Shown: piece after piece, positions 21,747 to 33,326 of the stretch
Layout: each line of letters opens with the position of its first letter
How positions within the stretch are numbered: position 1 is the first letter of the stretch
From: Anthostomella pinea
Taxonomy: Eukaryota > Ascomycota > Sordariomycetes > Xylariales > Xylariaceae
Length of the DNA: 64,000 nucleotides
Reading direction: 5' to 3'
Assembly: GCA_963556695.1 (NCBI GenBank)
Contig: CAUWAG010000018.1
Coordinates: forward strand, 4,898,001 to 4,962,000
Position numbers and translations under genes: made by a program
Notes under the pieces: model-generated
What the model saw: the letters and a program-made list of their open reading frames with translations, nothing else
The model's database searches: none
What the model was told of the DNA's origin: nothing

Positions 21747-24213
21747 TATGATGGTGTGACTAGGTAGCTAACACGACTGTGACAAGTCGTCGCGACGGAG
21801 GAGGGGAAGGTCGAGTAACGCGAGCTAGGAGGTAAGCTACGAATTCCGGGGAGGGACTCGTGACTTATAGGTAGAAGGCGGAGGACCCGTGCGGCTGGGA
21901 GTCTGAGGAGTCTGAGGAATCCGGGGAAACATGGACAACGCCGACATCAAGCATGGCGATCTGGGGACTTTAATCTTACTTCTGGGTGCGCGTCCCCTCG
22001 CATGTCCCCTCGCATGTCCCCTCGCATGTCACGCCGTCGATGCTGCAGGTGAGCTGCACGTCGACGCAGCTTCTCCGCTTTCTTGGCAGGAAACTTGAAA
22101 GTTGGGGAAGCTCGGGGTAGCCGGTCTGCCAGTCTTGATGCTCACCGTTCGTTCACGTAATGCTCGATGTACGGCGTAAGCGGGTTAGATTGGATCCGAC
22201 ATGGCCATGTGCTACAGACGGGGGCTCATTGGACTCGGTGGTTCATACCTTAGAATCTTTGGTAATAACTCGGTCGAGTGAAGCTGTTCATTTGTTCGTT
22301 ACCAGTTATCCCAGCACTTGAGGTCAGAAGGTCATATGATCAAGCCTCGTACCATCAACACCTCCTCACTTGAACCTACGCTTTCCGAGACCCCAGATCG
22401 ATAGAGCTAGATTTCGGCGAACTATCCCAATTCACATACGTAACGGATCAGAAGCAGGTACCCCCAAGGTAAAGAAGCGGACAGAGAAGAGTACCTAGAC
22501 AGCTCGTGTTTGCTTGTGCCATGTTGTTGTGTGTAAGTCATGTCCCCGTGTGTGACTGGCGGTCTGGTCACGACGAGCTGAAGGACGAAGCTGGCGAAGA
22601 GCACTGCCTCCAGCAGATGCAATCGATGGCCCTAGATGAAAACCTGAAAACCGGATATGGTTGCCGTATGGTCATTGGTGTCGCAATATTACGACGTGGC
22701 AACGAGGGGATCATCGTTAGAGTCCCCATGTTCACATGTGCCTTACAGCGTGCCTCTACCATCCTGAGCCAGCCTCGAGTCTCCAGTGGTGCAGGTAGGT
22801 AGGGGACTGAAGCCTCGATTGCACCTGTAGAATCAGAGATACACTTCCAATGCAATGCTGGTAGGTGACAAGTAACAACGCCTTGATGGTATTCAACTTC
22901 AAGCCCGACTCCTCTTGTTCGTGAAGAAGATTCCGAGCAGGGACAGTCGGGAAACCGTGGCGGAGAGTTGTTCGGAAACAGCTCTTGACCCGAAGTCAGA
23001 TCATAACAATATCGAGCAAAGAGCGCAATTGGTGCGGAAGAGATCAGACGCAAACAGGGCTCTCGAGTCACCGTGCTGGAAAAGTTGTTTGTCTGCCCCT
23101 GCGCCCCGCGCCGGCCCCCGTGATCGATGCGGGGTAATTGCCGGAGGTTCATGAGGTTGGTTCCCCCGAATCCTTCCACCACTTCCCCACTCTTCAACGC
23201 CGCCCTCATCGACCTCCCACTGCCCAGCCCTGCCAGCCTCCTGGCTTCACCTCACCCCATGGGTCTTTGTATCGTCATCTATGCCCATCCATGTGATCTC
23301 TCCGGGAATAAGGTACCATAACGGAGCACTTCGGTTTTCCAGGGCCGCACGTCAGCTCAGGGTCTCCCAGGTAACACGAATCACACCGCAATCATATCCA
23401 TCGTATCTAGGTAAGGTAGCGATAGTACTGTAGCGATTATTTCAGAGTATATTTGCATATGTGCAGCCGGTGTGAGCCGCCCCATCCGCCAGGGCTGCCA
23501 ACTTCCGTGACCTTGTGCTATGATTTCTCACCGACGCCCTGACCCCTTACGGGGTAAGCTAAGGATTACCTCCTCCTATGCCTCTCTGTTGCCATCATGA
23601 TCTGGGTCAGCTACTCCCGAGAGCCCGGCCAAGGTCCGTTGAGATGGACTTCCATTATTATACCCGCAATCACATAAATGTACTCCACTATTAATCGAAC
23701 CGCTCGTGCCACGATACCTTACTTGCCGATTCACATAAGTATCGCAGGATGATGAGATGCCAACCATAGTGTTACTATACAAAACTCCAAGTGAAATGGT
23801 CTCCGTTCTCTGTCTATCACTTTCAGCGGACGAAAGCAGCGCTTCGAGTCTCAAATTCAAGTAAGTCATCTCATTTACCTATGGGTATATATAGGACACA
23901 CCGTCTTGGAGACGAGAACAGCGAGAACAACCTGACTATACCAAAAACCCTGGCTTCAGGGCTGGCGAACGTCTGGCTGGCCTAGATGAAACATGCAAGT
24001 CATGTATGACCAAGTCGCGGATTCGCAATGAAAGTCGTTTTATTCTGCGACTGGGGAAAGGGGTAATCCGAAGGAAAGGTACTGCAAGAGTATAAAGTAA
24101 AGGTGCTGCAAGAGTAACGGGACAATCAATGTAATTGTATGCTGCTTCGGAAAAGACCCGTACTCCCATGTACGACACCTACACTATACACACGCCCGCC
24201 AGTGTCCACCTCT
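21747..24213. other. Gene-poor 2.5-kb region
   Basis: No gene is supported. The longest frame (22568-23209, minus) lacks domains and regular composition. The region holds the mutarotase promoter, a 12-bp tandem repeat at 21994-22029, and the 3' side of VMA2. Confidence 0.5.
21994..22029. repeat. 12-bp tandem repeat, three copies
   Basis: CCCCTCGCATGT occurs three times head to tail about 250 bases upstream of the mutarotase ATG. Perfect identity suggests recent expansion. It might hold repeated factor sites. Confidence 0.9.
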
Positions 24214-25922
24214 TCATACGTCAACCAGGTTCTCCTCCTGACCCTCTCCGTCCGTGTCCTTCACGCCCTTCTCGTTCTTGTCCTTCCCCTTGCCCTTGCG
24301 TTCAGCAGCCGATCTTTGGTAGAACTCATTGATGATCTTGGCGGGGATACGGTTTAGCAGGTCCTTGGGGTAGATGCGCAGTAAGCTCCAGGCAATGTCC
24401 AGCGAGTCAAAGATGGTTCGCTGCTCGTATGCGCCTTGCGACACGAATTGACGTTCGAACTTCTCGAGGAACTCCAATGACAGCTTATCTTCGGCCGACA
24501 AAGCCTCCTCACCAACGACAGCCTTCATGGCAGCCGCATCACGACCGATGGCATATTTGGCATACAGCTGGTTGGAGACATCGCCGTGGTCCTTTCGCGT
24601 CATGCCCTCGCCAATGGCAGACTTCATCAGACGGGACAGCGACGGCAGAACGTTGATCGGCGGGTATACACCACGGTTGTGGAGCTGTCGGTCTACGAAG
24701 ATCTGCCCCTCGGTGATGTAGCCTGTCAAGTCAGGAATAGGATGCGTGATATCATCGTTCGGCATGGTCAGGATAGGAATCTGGGTAATGGAACCGTTTC
24801 GTCCTTCGACACGACCGGCTCGTTCGTAGATGGTGGACAAATCCGTGTACATGTAACCGGGGAAACCACGTCGACCTGGCACTTCTTCTCGGGCGGCTGA
24901 GACTTCTCGCAGGGCATCGCAGTAGGAGGAAAGATCGGTAAGAATGACTAGGACGTGCTTTTCGAGCTGGTAGGCATAGTATTCGGCGGTGGTAAGGGCA
25001 AGACGAGGAGTAATGATACGTTCGATACTGGGATACACTGTCAGTAAACATGTCCAGGGACATCACCGGGAGTGGCAACCTACGTAGGATCGTTCGCAAG
25101 GTTGAGGAAAAGTGTAACGCGCTCCAAGCTGCCGTTCTCCTCGAAATCGCGCGTGAAAAATCGGGCGGTCTCCAAGTTAACACCCATGGCAGCGAAGACG
25201 ATGGAGAAGTTGTCCTCGTGGTCGTCGTGTACACCCTTGTTTGTAGCCCCCTTTTGCTTGACCAGACTGGCCTGTCGACAAATCTGAGCAGCGATCTCGT
25301 TATGAGGTAGACCGGCGGCAGAGAAGATGGGAATCTTTTGCCCACGAGCGATCGAGTTCATGGTGTCGATGGTCGAGATACCGGTCGAGATCATCTCTTC
25401 GGGGTACACCTGGACGTGATTAGCCTAAGCCACGCAGGGCGGGCAGAGTACACACTCTTGAGAAGGGGTTGATGGGACTGCCGTTGATGTCGAGGTAATC
25501 TTCGGCCAGGACCTTGGGTCCCTTGTCGATAGCTCTACCTGATCCATCAAAGATACGCCCCAGCATATCCTCTGACACGCCGAGCTTCAAGCTCTCTCCG
25601 GTGAATTCGACCTTGGTTTTCTTGACATCGATACCCGACGTACCCTCGAATACTTGGACGACAGCTCGGTTGCCTGCATTCATAGAGAAACAGCTGGTCA
25701 GCACTGGCAACCGGAGCTCCAGAAGCGCACGACTGGCTTACCTCGAGCTTCGAGGACCTGACCCGACCTTTCGGTCCCATCGGGGAGGGTCAACGTCACG
25801 ATCTCATTGTAACGGGGAAATTTGACATTGTCCAAGATAACCAGCGGACCGTTGACACCGCCGACGGTGTTGTACCGAATCCTGGGCACGACGGAGTACG
25901 AGGACGATTCCCGAGGATCCAT
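24214..25922 (-). CDS. VMA2: V-type H+-ATPase subunit B
   Basis: Four exons on the minus strand: 25922-25742, 25673-25456, 25409-25084 and 25027-24214, giving 512 residues. This is the non-catalytic B subunit of the V1 sector that, with subunit A, forms the A3B3 head of the vacuolar proton pump. Recognisable blocks are [39 protein letters not shown], the degenerate P-loop area [49 protein letters not shown] and TYAKYA-like [15 protein letters not shown]. The tail is Lys/Glu-rich, as in other fungal orthologues. All junctions keep frame. This is a constitutive housekeeping gene. Confidence 0.97.
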
Positions 25923-26300
25923 GGTGCAAGCGGTCGCAGGTATGCGCTGCTAGGGCTCGGCGATAGGAAGAGAGGAGGGGAGGGGACTATGAGCGCTCCC
26001 GGGTTGTCGTCGGGCTCCCGTATGTACGGAGAGGGTATGCAGCGTGGTATGGAGTACGGTGAAACAGCAAGCAACGGGTTGTAGGTCGGTCCAGCTCCAG
26101 CCACTGCCAGGTGTTGACGTTGGAACCGGAAGCTCCAAAGCTTGGGCCTTCTGCAGCAGGTGGGGCGGGGCTGCGAATGCGGCTGCCAGTGGACTTCAGT
26201 GCCAGTGTAACTGGGTTAATCACATGACCCCCATCCTTCCCACCACCCTTTACTCCCAACGAGCACACCCCTTTCGTGTATCGGATTCATATCAACTCAG

Positions 26301-26639
26301 GTTCCTATTTGAACGACGGCGTCTTTCGAACAGGCACAAATCCATATCTTTCTCATAATGTATGAAAACATTGTAGTAGTGTCACTGAGTACTGTGACCG
26401 TTTTGCTAGACGAACCAGATCTATCACCAGTCTTACTGGCAACTGCAAGGCAAAAGTACCCATTGTGAACTCGTCGATAGCGCGGCTTAAGTCGATCTCT
26501 TCTTGGAAACGAAGTTTTGGCGTTGGCTGATATACTTATAAGACGACATTTCCAAAGAATTTCGGAAACAGTCAGCAAGAGCAGCATGTGAGTTCCTACT
26601 TGAGAGGCGCCATCTTTTAAACAGTCACAAATCCCTAGG
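26301..26639 (-). repeat. Two copies of a ~45-bp motif also found at 4627-4672
   Basis: Copies at 26301-26347 and 26593-26639 share TTCCTAnTTGA, then GGCG and a CAAATCC end on the plus strand. On the minus strand both fall in one open frame and translate to related peptides, ICACSKDAVVQIGT and ICDCLKDGASQVGT. The 4627-4672 copy translates to ICACLKDIVFQRGT. The conserved peptide spacing suggests remnants of a repeated coding element, not chance. Confidence 0.55.
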
Positions 26640-26789
26640 TAGTCACCCACACCCCAACGCAAGAAGGCTCTATCGGAGGTGCTTAGAAGCCAGAGCAACT
26701 AGCCACATAACAACCTTGTTGAGTTTTGGAAGCGAGCGGTTCGATCCAGCTACGAATCGACCGGACAATGTCACATGCAATACCTTCCC

Positions 26790-27187
26790 CTATCCTATCA
26801 AGATCGCGTCCGCCTTCGACGCCTTCTTCGGCTCCCTCTCCGCCTCGGCAAGGACCCCATCGCTCTTCCTCTTTTTCGCCATCGCCCCCGAACCCTCCTT
26901 GGCATCGCCCAGCTTCACCATCTTGACCCAGACCTCGAAATGGTCTCTGCGGTCCTCCCGCGTGTAGCACGTCCCGTGGTACAGGCCGTTCTTCTCGTCG
27001 TGCTCCGGGGGTCGCCGTAGCTGGGCCCCCTGGCCGCTTGGGAGTCGCAGTACGCTTCTGCGGCGCGGTTGGCGGCTGCGGGGGTCTTGAACGCGCCGAT
27101 GGGGAGCGCGAGGCGGCCCTTGCGGTCTGTGTGGTGGTCGAAGTCCTTGCGCAGGACAATGTAGACCGCGTTGATTGATTCCGACAT
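26790..27187 (-). CDS. Small conserved-looking hypothetical protein, one-base break in a C run
   Basis: From ATG at 27187 the protein starts MSESINAVYIVLRKDFDHHT and runs to SQAARGPSYGDP. The continuing sense is then in the next frame, PEHDEKNGLYHGTCYTRED and onward to the stop at 26790. The switch falls at GACCCCCGG near 27005-27012. One extra C would join the frames and give about 132 residues. The C-terminal half is basic and includes KKRKSDG, a plausible nuclear signal. I do not recognise the family. Either the assembly lost a base in a homopolymer or the gene is a recent pseudogene. Confidence 0.55.
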
Positions 27188-28821
27188 GTCCGCGTGAGGG
27201 AATGAGCTGTGTATAACTTGTTCTGGTCAGGTTTGAGGGTTGTGCGATCACCCTGAGTTGGCCCACCGCGTAACGCACGTAGGTGGTGGACACGCGACTT
27301 CGCGGCTGGGTCCACATCAACACCACTAGGGCTGAACCGGGTGGAATAATGTCCGGCTTCCTATACGAATACCTTATTCAGCTTTTGACCGCATTGCTTA
27401 ACGTTCTCTGCAAGCCCATCACCACTGTCAGATAACTGTAGTGTACCGAGAGATAAATGTGTCTGTTCGCTGGGAGAAAACCCGCAGGACGGTCTTTCCC
27501 GGCCACAGATTCTGGGCCGGGGTAAGGCACTCGAGCAAACGTATGTATAGCTATAACATTCATGCATACAAAGAGTTAATGATAGGCACCACGCAGCTAC
27601 TCCGCGGACCATCGACCAGTCAGACCAGCCACATAGCCGTGACTGGGCCTTGACAGAATCCGCGGCGTAGATTGTTGACTGGGGTGAACTGGGCTTCATG
27701 ACATTCGCGGGACAATCCAGGTCCGAGACCAGCAAGATACTCCTACAAGCGAGACGATTTAGCCAGGTAAACATACCTAGTGTCTTCTTACTGATCTAGC
27801 ACCGTTGCTTGAACTCGCCCGGACGCTGTGGATGCCTCGCGTGATCCCGATTAGGGTCTTCAGTGGTACATACAGTAACATTAGTAACAGCACGATGCTG
27901 GCTCATTGTGATCGTGTATTGGTCTTCGAGAGAGAGACCATCCAGAGTGGGCTGGTCATATGAGGCAAGGGGTCCCGCCCAGAAGGCCTTGGCACTTAAT
28001 ACTCATTACGTTGTGTACAGCGTCACCCGGGTAGTAGGTGACGCGCGATGCCACCCTTGTTACCAACTACATGCTTTGAAAGTCGCTCAGATGTGGCCAT
28101 GGTCACGATGAGTTTCGGTAAATGGCGTGAGTAGAACATACGGAAGAGTTCTAATGAGTTGAGGCTACTCCGAGAACCATGCCTTAATGCTGAGAACATG
28201 ATCTCAGGTTCTGGCATGATTCCGATAAGCTATTATGGAACTGGAAGCTTGTGCGGTCTTTCCTAATAACGACAGGGTTTCCCGACGCATCTCAGAGGAG
28301 AATGTATACCACGTCAGCCTACGATGCAGGTTTTCAGGGGGCTTGTGACGTGTGATAGATGTTGAGAGCTCCGTGTGAGAACTCACTTACCTCCTGTAAG
28401 CTCTGAACACACCCAGGTTTCATAGCTAGTGCACAGCTCGTATGAAGTATGTCATCTGTTCTGCCATATCGCAGGACCTCCAGTTCAGTCTCAATGGGAT
28501 TCGCCCATTGACCCAAGTCATTAAATTGGGATTCATATTGTGCAGAGATCTGGATATTTCTCCAACTATCCATTTAGGCAAAACATCTTGGCTGACACGC
28601 TCTGGGCAATTTCAGTTGTCTGCCGGATCTTAATCACAATTCTCATATTGCCATGCCTTTCTCCGCTTCTTGGGTGGCAGTCGTGATGGGTCGAGGTCGC
28701 CTCCAAAAGTTGACTACCACGTGAAAGAAGATGTCCACGGCAGATGCAAATTCATGGTTGTCTTCTGAAGTCCTGAAGATTTTGGCAAAGTGAACGTACT
28801 CAGTCGCATTCCATCGCGTGA
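27188..28821. other. Intergenic region before the GMC pseudogene
   Basis: No gene is supported in these 1.6 kb. Short open frames on both strands lack domains and mutual agreement. Confidence 0.45.
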
Positions 28822-28951
28822 ATGCCCAGAATGATCCGCCAATTCCTTCCCATTGGGCTGCTTGCAGTCACGGGCGTAACCGCCCAGACCGCGGACACCA
28901 CGGACAAGTACGACTACATCGTAGTTGGATCCGGGCCAGGAGGAGCCCCAC

Positions 28952-28953
28952 TA
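28952..28953. other. TA target-site duplication, left
   Basis: The TA here matches the TA at 30907-30908 on the other side of the element. It is the standard footprint of Tc1/mariner/pogo insertion. Confidence 0.9.
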
Positions 28954-29043
28954 CTCGTGCCCCGCACCACTTTCCACCTCGCTAGGGCTCACCACGTAAA
29001 GTGGTGCTCACCACAGTAGCACACCAACCACAATAACACACCA
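28954..29043 (+). repeat. Left terminal inverted repeat (90 bp)
   Basis: Identical over 90 bases to the reverse complement of 30817-30906; similarity stops sharply at ACACACCA. Confidence 0.95.
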
Positions 29044-29061
29044 ATATGAGGTTATTTAGCA

Positions 29062-30741
29062 TTAAAATTTACGTAGCGACCGCATCTTCTTGCCAGATTC
29101 GTAGATATCAGTAGCAGGTAGTCTCTTAGTAATCCTCCAATGCCTGGCCAACTTTGCTGCCTCCTTAGCGAGGGTTTTTCGTGGTTGGAGCTCTTTCTTC
29201 GCCAGGGCATCCGCCTTCTTTTGGAGGCCTGCCGCGGTCTCCTGCTCCTTTTTCCTCGCCATCTGACGCCCAATTTCAACTGTGAGGACTCCTCCTGATT
29301 GGAGAGGAGTGTTCTTTACAGACTTGCGCTGTTTGTTAACTCGAGAGGCTAATTCGGTCCTTCCAAGGTCCCTTTTGGTCTGGACTAGCTGGGAGGCGTG
29401 GAAGCGCGCCCCCTTGGATAGGAGCCTGATCCTCTCAATATCTTCAGGAGTAAGATCCTCGCCATCGTCCAGGTTGTTCAAGGCCTCGTCTACTTGATAT
29501 GCGACCTTGTGAATCTGCCGCATTGTAGCTGGGGTGGTAACTGGAGAGGAACCAGGCTGGTTAGGGGGGGGTGACGGGGTCCTCGCGCGAGCTTCGCGTT
29601 CCTTCAACTGATTAATCACAACGGACGGTTTGAAAGGATGGATGCCCGTTTTCTTGAAGGCAGAGAGGATAGTGGTCTTCTTAAAAGCTTGCTGGCGAAC
29701 CCCTTTAATACACGATAGGAACTCGATCTTCCCGATGTGCGTGAGACCATCACGCACCATAATATCCAGGGCTTTAACATAGTAGTGCTTCAAGGGCTGG
29801 AAAACCACCACATCGAGCGGCTGCAGTAAATGCGTCATCTTTGGAGGGAGACCAAAAGGGATAATGCCGTTATCGTCACAATATCTAATGAATTATATCG
29901 TGTGGTGGCTACCGTGACCGTCGATGATTAGGAGCCTCTTTATACCAACTTGAGAGGTTTTAGAATGCTTATTAAAGTGCTTAATCCACTCTAAGCTGAT
30001 CTCGTCGTTCGAATAACCACTCTCCGCGGTTACAATCGCCATCCTGGGGTCTAATTTGGGTACCTTGTACCATGATGACATGTGGAGGGTGCCAGAGAGG
30101 ATAAGGAAGCCTGGGATAACCTCGCCGGCGGCAGAGATAGCTTCTATGCCAGTAGCAGACTCCCTATTTTCTGGTATTCCGAAATAATGGGCTCTTTTTC
30201 GCTTGGTAACGACCATCTGGTCCTTTCCAACCCCTAATCGAAAGCCAGTCTCGTCCATGTTCCACAGGTCGTCAGGGAGGATGCCCTCCTCCCTGATGAC
30301 CCTCCCCAGCTTCTGGAAGTATTCTTTAGTGCGTTTCGAGTCTTCAGCAGCTTGCCGATCTTGTGAAAGGACTTTCTGAAACTGCTTGAAGTATCCGTGG
30401 CGCTTGATGAAGCGGGAGGCCCAATTCTTGCCAACTGTAGGTAGTTCCGTGACCGCGGTACTCGCCGACTCCTGGAGCAGCAAGTTGGCAGCCTCTGTGA
30501 TGAATTCTGGCCTTACGGAGAGATTAATGACATCTAGGCGGTCGATATAAGCACAGACGGCTTTTTCTTGTATTGCATTCAGCTTGGTGGGTGGTTCTTG
30601 TGGCCCTTTTTTGGAAGGGATGCCCTGCAGGCAGTTGCGGAAGCGCTCTCTTGGAACCCTAAATTGGCGGCAGATATCGCGTTCGGAGGCATTCGGATGC
30701 TTGTCGGCATATTCTACGGCTTCGTAAATACGGGATTCCAT
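29062..30741 (-). pseudogene. Pogo-type transposase with one in-frame TAA
   Basis: Single frame of 560 codons interrupted only at 29895-29893 (TAA). The N-terminus (YADKHPNASERDICRQF, VPRERFRNCL) is a psq-type helix-turn-helix. A CENP-B-like DNA-binding half follows (TVGKNWASRFIKRHGYF). The DDE catalytic core shows LWNMDETGF (first Asp), LLIIDGHGSHH (second Asp), and after the stop THLLQPLDVVVFQPLK (third Asp). The C-terminus is a Lys/Arg-rich coil. The TAA lies between the second and third acidic residues, so the truncated product would be inactive. Translation simply resumes in frame after it, which shows a single point change rather than an indel. Confidence 0.93.
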
Positions 30742-30816
30742 CGCGAAAGAGTCGTCTGTCCAAAGAGATAATGACTTTGGTGTGGTTTTGGCTGGAGGGT
30801 GGTTATTTTGGAAGAC

Positions 30817-30906
30817 TGGTGTGTTATTGTGGTTGGTGTGCTACTGTGGTGAGCACCACTTTACGTGGTGAGCCCTAGCGAGGTGGAAAGTGGTGCGGGG
30901 CACGAG
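30817..30906 (-). repeat. Right terminal inverted repeat (90 bp)
   Basis: Perfect inverted match to 28954-29043, followed by the second TA copy at 30907-30908. Confidence 0.95.
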
Positions 30907-32599
30907 TAGCAGCGAACCTGGCCCGAGCAGGACAAACTTTGCTTCTGCTCGAAGCCGGCACCGACCTCGGCGACAACAGGAACTACTCCGAAATCATCAA
31001 CTTCAATCTCGCGGGTAACGACGAAAAATCTCGATGGGACTTCTTTATCAAGCATTCGAACGACGAGGAGCGTGAAGCCAAGTACGAGAAGATGACATGG
31101 CGCAAGACTGACGGCTCCTTCTACGTCGGCCTCGAACCTCCCGAGGGTGCGAAGAGACTGGGCATCTACTACCCTCGGGCCGCAACTTTGGGTGGGTGCG
31201 CCATGCACAACGGTGGTGTATGCACGCTGCCGGCTGACGATGAGTGGGATGCCATCGCGGAGCTCACGGGCGACGACGGTTGGCTCACCAGCAACATGCG
31301 CAAATATTTCGAGAAGATGGAAGCGAACGAGTACCTCCCAGTTGGTACTGCCGAACACGGGTTCACCGGCTATGTCAACACGACGATCGGTGACCCGGCC
31401 TTCATGGAACAAAGCTCTGACGTGCAAAAAATTGCTAGCGAGATCATCAAGTTGACCGGAGGTGATGCGGCGCGAGACATCAACGCGTGTGATCCAGAGC
31501 GAGATCAATCCACCGGAGTTTTTGGCCTCGTCAGCCACGCCGACAAGTTTGGGAAACGAGCTGGTACCAATACGTATATCCGGAAAACTTTAGCCGACCC
31601 AGCCAAGTTCCCATTGACGGTGCAGCTCGATTCGCTGGTGACCAAAACCCTCTTTCTCTGAAGATGCCGAGGAACCTACTGCGATCGGTGTCGAGTTCCT
31701 CGAGGGACCTTACCAGTACGAGGCTGATCCACGGTATAACGGCACAAAAGGCGAGCTCGGCCAGGTCTTCGCCAACAAGGAAATAATCATCTCCGGAGGG
31801 TCGTTCAACTCTCCACAGATACTCAAGCTTAGCGGTATCGGGCCCGCCGACGAACTGGAGAAGTTCGATATCCCCCTCGTGAAGGACCTGCCTGGGGTGG
31901 GCGAGAGACTGGCCGACAACTACGAGGCAAGTGTGCTGTCACTCGCAAGTAAGCCGCTGAACGGGTCGGCAGCACCGGTCGCTGTCCTCCTGAAGACGCC
32001 CACAGCTCGCAAGAATAGGAACGTCCACGCCTGGTGCGCTTCCTTCTCCTTCGAAGGGTTTTACCCGGGTTTCCCAACCAACTATGGCCCAGCTGAATAT
32101 GAGTGTGCAATGGTCCACATGAATCCACGCAGCCAGGCCGGCTATGTGCGGCTGCGATCGAGCAATCCCCAAGAAATGCCGAGATCAACCTCAACTTCTT
32201 CGAGGAGGGCGGCGACGAGGACCTGACGGAGATATCAGACGGCGTGAAGGTGTTGCGACAGGCCATGAACTTGGCCGGGGCCCCATCACCCCCTTCAACG
32301 AGAAACACCCTTGCCCTGGCAAGCTGCAGAATTGTACCGACGAGGCACAGAAGGACTACATTAAGTTGCAGGCGTACTCGCATTACGCCACGAGTACATG
32401 CGCCATCGGCCCTGCCGAGGACAAGATGGCTGTCTTGGACTCCAAGTTCAGGGTCCACGGGGTCAAGAACCTGCGCGTCGTTGATGCTTCGGCCTTTCCG
32501 TCCGTCCCTGGCGCATTTTCTGTATGCCCTACCTTCATGCTCGGCGAGAAATCCTCCGCGGATATCCTTACGGAGGTTGCAACTGGTGCCCCGTCTTGA

Positions 32600-33326
32600 T
32601 CTGTGACGAATCCGTGTATATGGGATTTCTGCTTGCTCAAGACACATCGTCTTTCGATTCGTGTATACAGATAAATGAAGGACGACGACATAAGAACAGA
32701 CTGAGTCGCATGCAAGCCGGGCACAGGACTCATGTCGTTGTCATCATGAGCGTGAGTGTACTGCACGAGAGACCTGATAGGGCAAAATAATGTTATGGGA
32801 TAGTCCGGTGCACGACTACTACATGCAGCCACCTACCCATAGATCGAAGTTGGCCATTTTGACGAATTGAAATCTGTTAGGAAGGGTTTTCACTCCGAAC
32901 CTGTCGCCGGATGAGGGACCGTACATCGTTTTGTAGATAGAACCGAGTCTGCATCGTGAGCTCTATGAGCTGTGACAAGATAGACTGTGGTGATGAAGTG
33001 ATGATTGGACTACCTCTTCTAACAAGAAGTCGTTGAACGAGTATTTGTGTGGCATTGTTTTCGGTTTCGACGAGCCACCAGTGTGTATGTTTAAGATCCA
33101 GCAAAGGACCTCGGGAACATGCCATGGCGGCTTCAATCGACACTACCGCCCCGCAGTCGGTCACAGCTGGCAGCCCCGCGGACCCACCAAAGCTATCGAT
33201 AAAGAAGTTACCTTAAGGTACGACCAGCTGATAAGATAATATTTGTTTTATTTCTGTACGGCCTCATCTTGCCAATACTGAATAACCGCCTCACCAACGT
33301 CTCAACGGCGCTTCAGAGTCGCCAGT
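32600..33326. other. Intergenic, GMC pseudogene to SDA1
   Basis: Nothing coding is seen. The SDA1 promoter must lie in the distal part. SDA1 starts within CAGTATGCGG at 33327. Confidence 0.4.

Larger units (their letters stand above)
28954..30906 (-). mobile_element. Pogo/Fot1-type DNA transposon, 1,953 bp
   Basis: Bounded by 90-bp terminal inverted repeats (28954-29043 and 30817-30906) that are identical base for base, beginning CTCGTGCCCC. TA duplications flank it. Inside, on the minus strand, is one long transposase frame (30741-29062) with a single in-frame TAA. Perfect repeats and few other defects indicate a recent insertion. Length and coding capacity are typical of fungal Fot1/pogo elements. 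The TIR interior contains a small palindrome CACCACGTAAAGTGGTG. Confidence 0.96.
28822..32599 (+). pseudogene. GMC oxidoreductase pseudogene, split by a transposon and frameshifted
   Basis: The start (28822 or the Met at 28831) gives a signal peptide (FLPIGLLAVTGVTAQ) and the FAD-binding IVVGSGPGGAPL. It is then cut by the element at 28954-30906. The sequence resumes LAANLARAGQTLLLLEAGTD, so removal of the element and one TA restores the frame exactly. Further GMC features follow: YPRAATLGGCAMHNGG, the signature [27 protein letters not shown], the His-containing YSHYATSTCAIG and NLRVVDASAFP. Beyond the insertion, the frame breaks at about 31655 (TGA), 32170-32180 and 32275-32285. Family members are secreted flavoenzymes that oxidise alcohols, sugars or choline. 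This copy cannot make a full enzyme unless the breaks are sequence errors. Confidence 0.92.

Noticed and set aside
22568..23209. 213-codon open frame on the minus strand
   Set aside because: No domain, irregular composition and no splice-consistent extension; probably chance.
31829..32647. 272-codon minus frame
   Set aside because: Antisense shadow of the GMC pseudogene.
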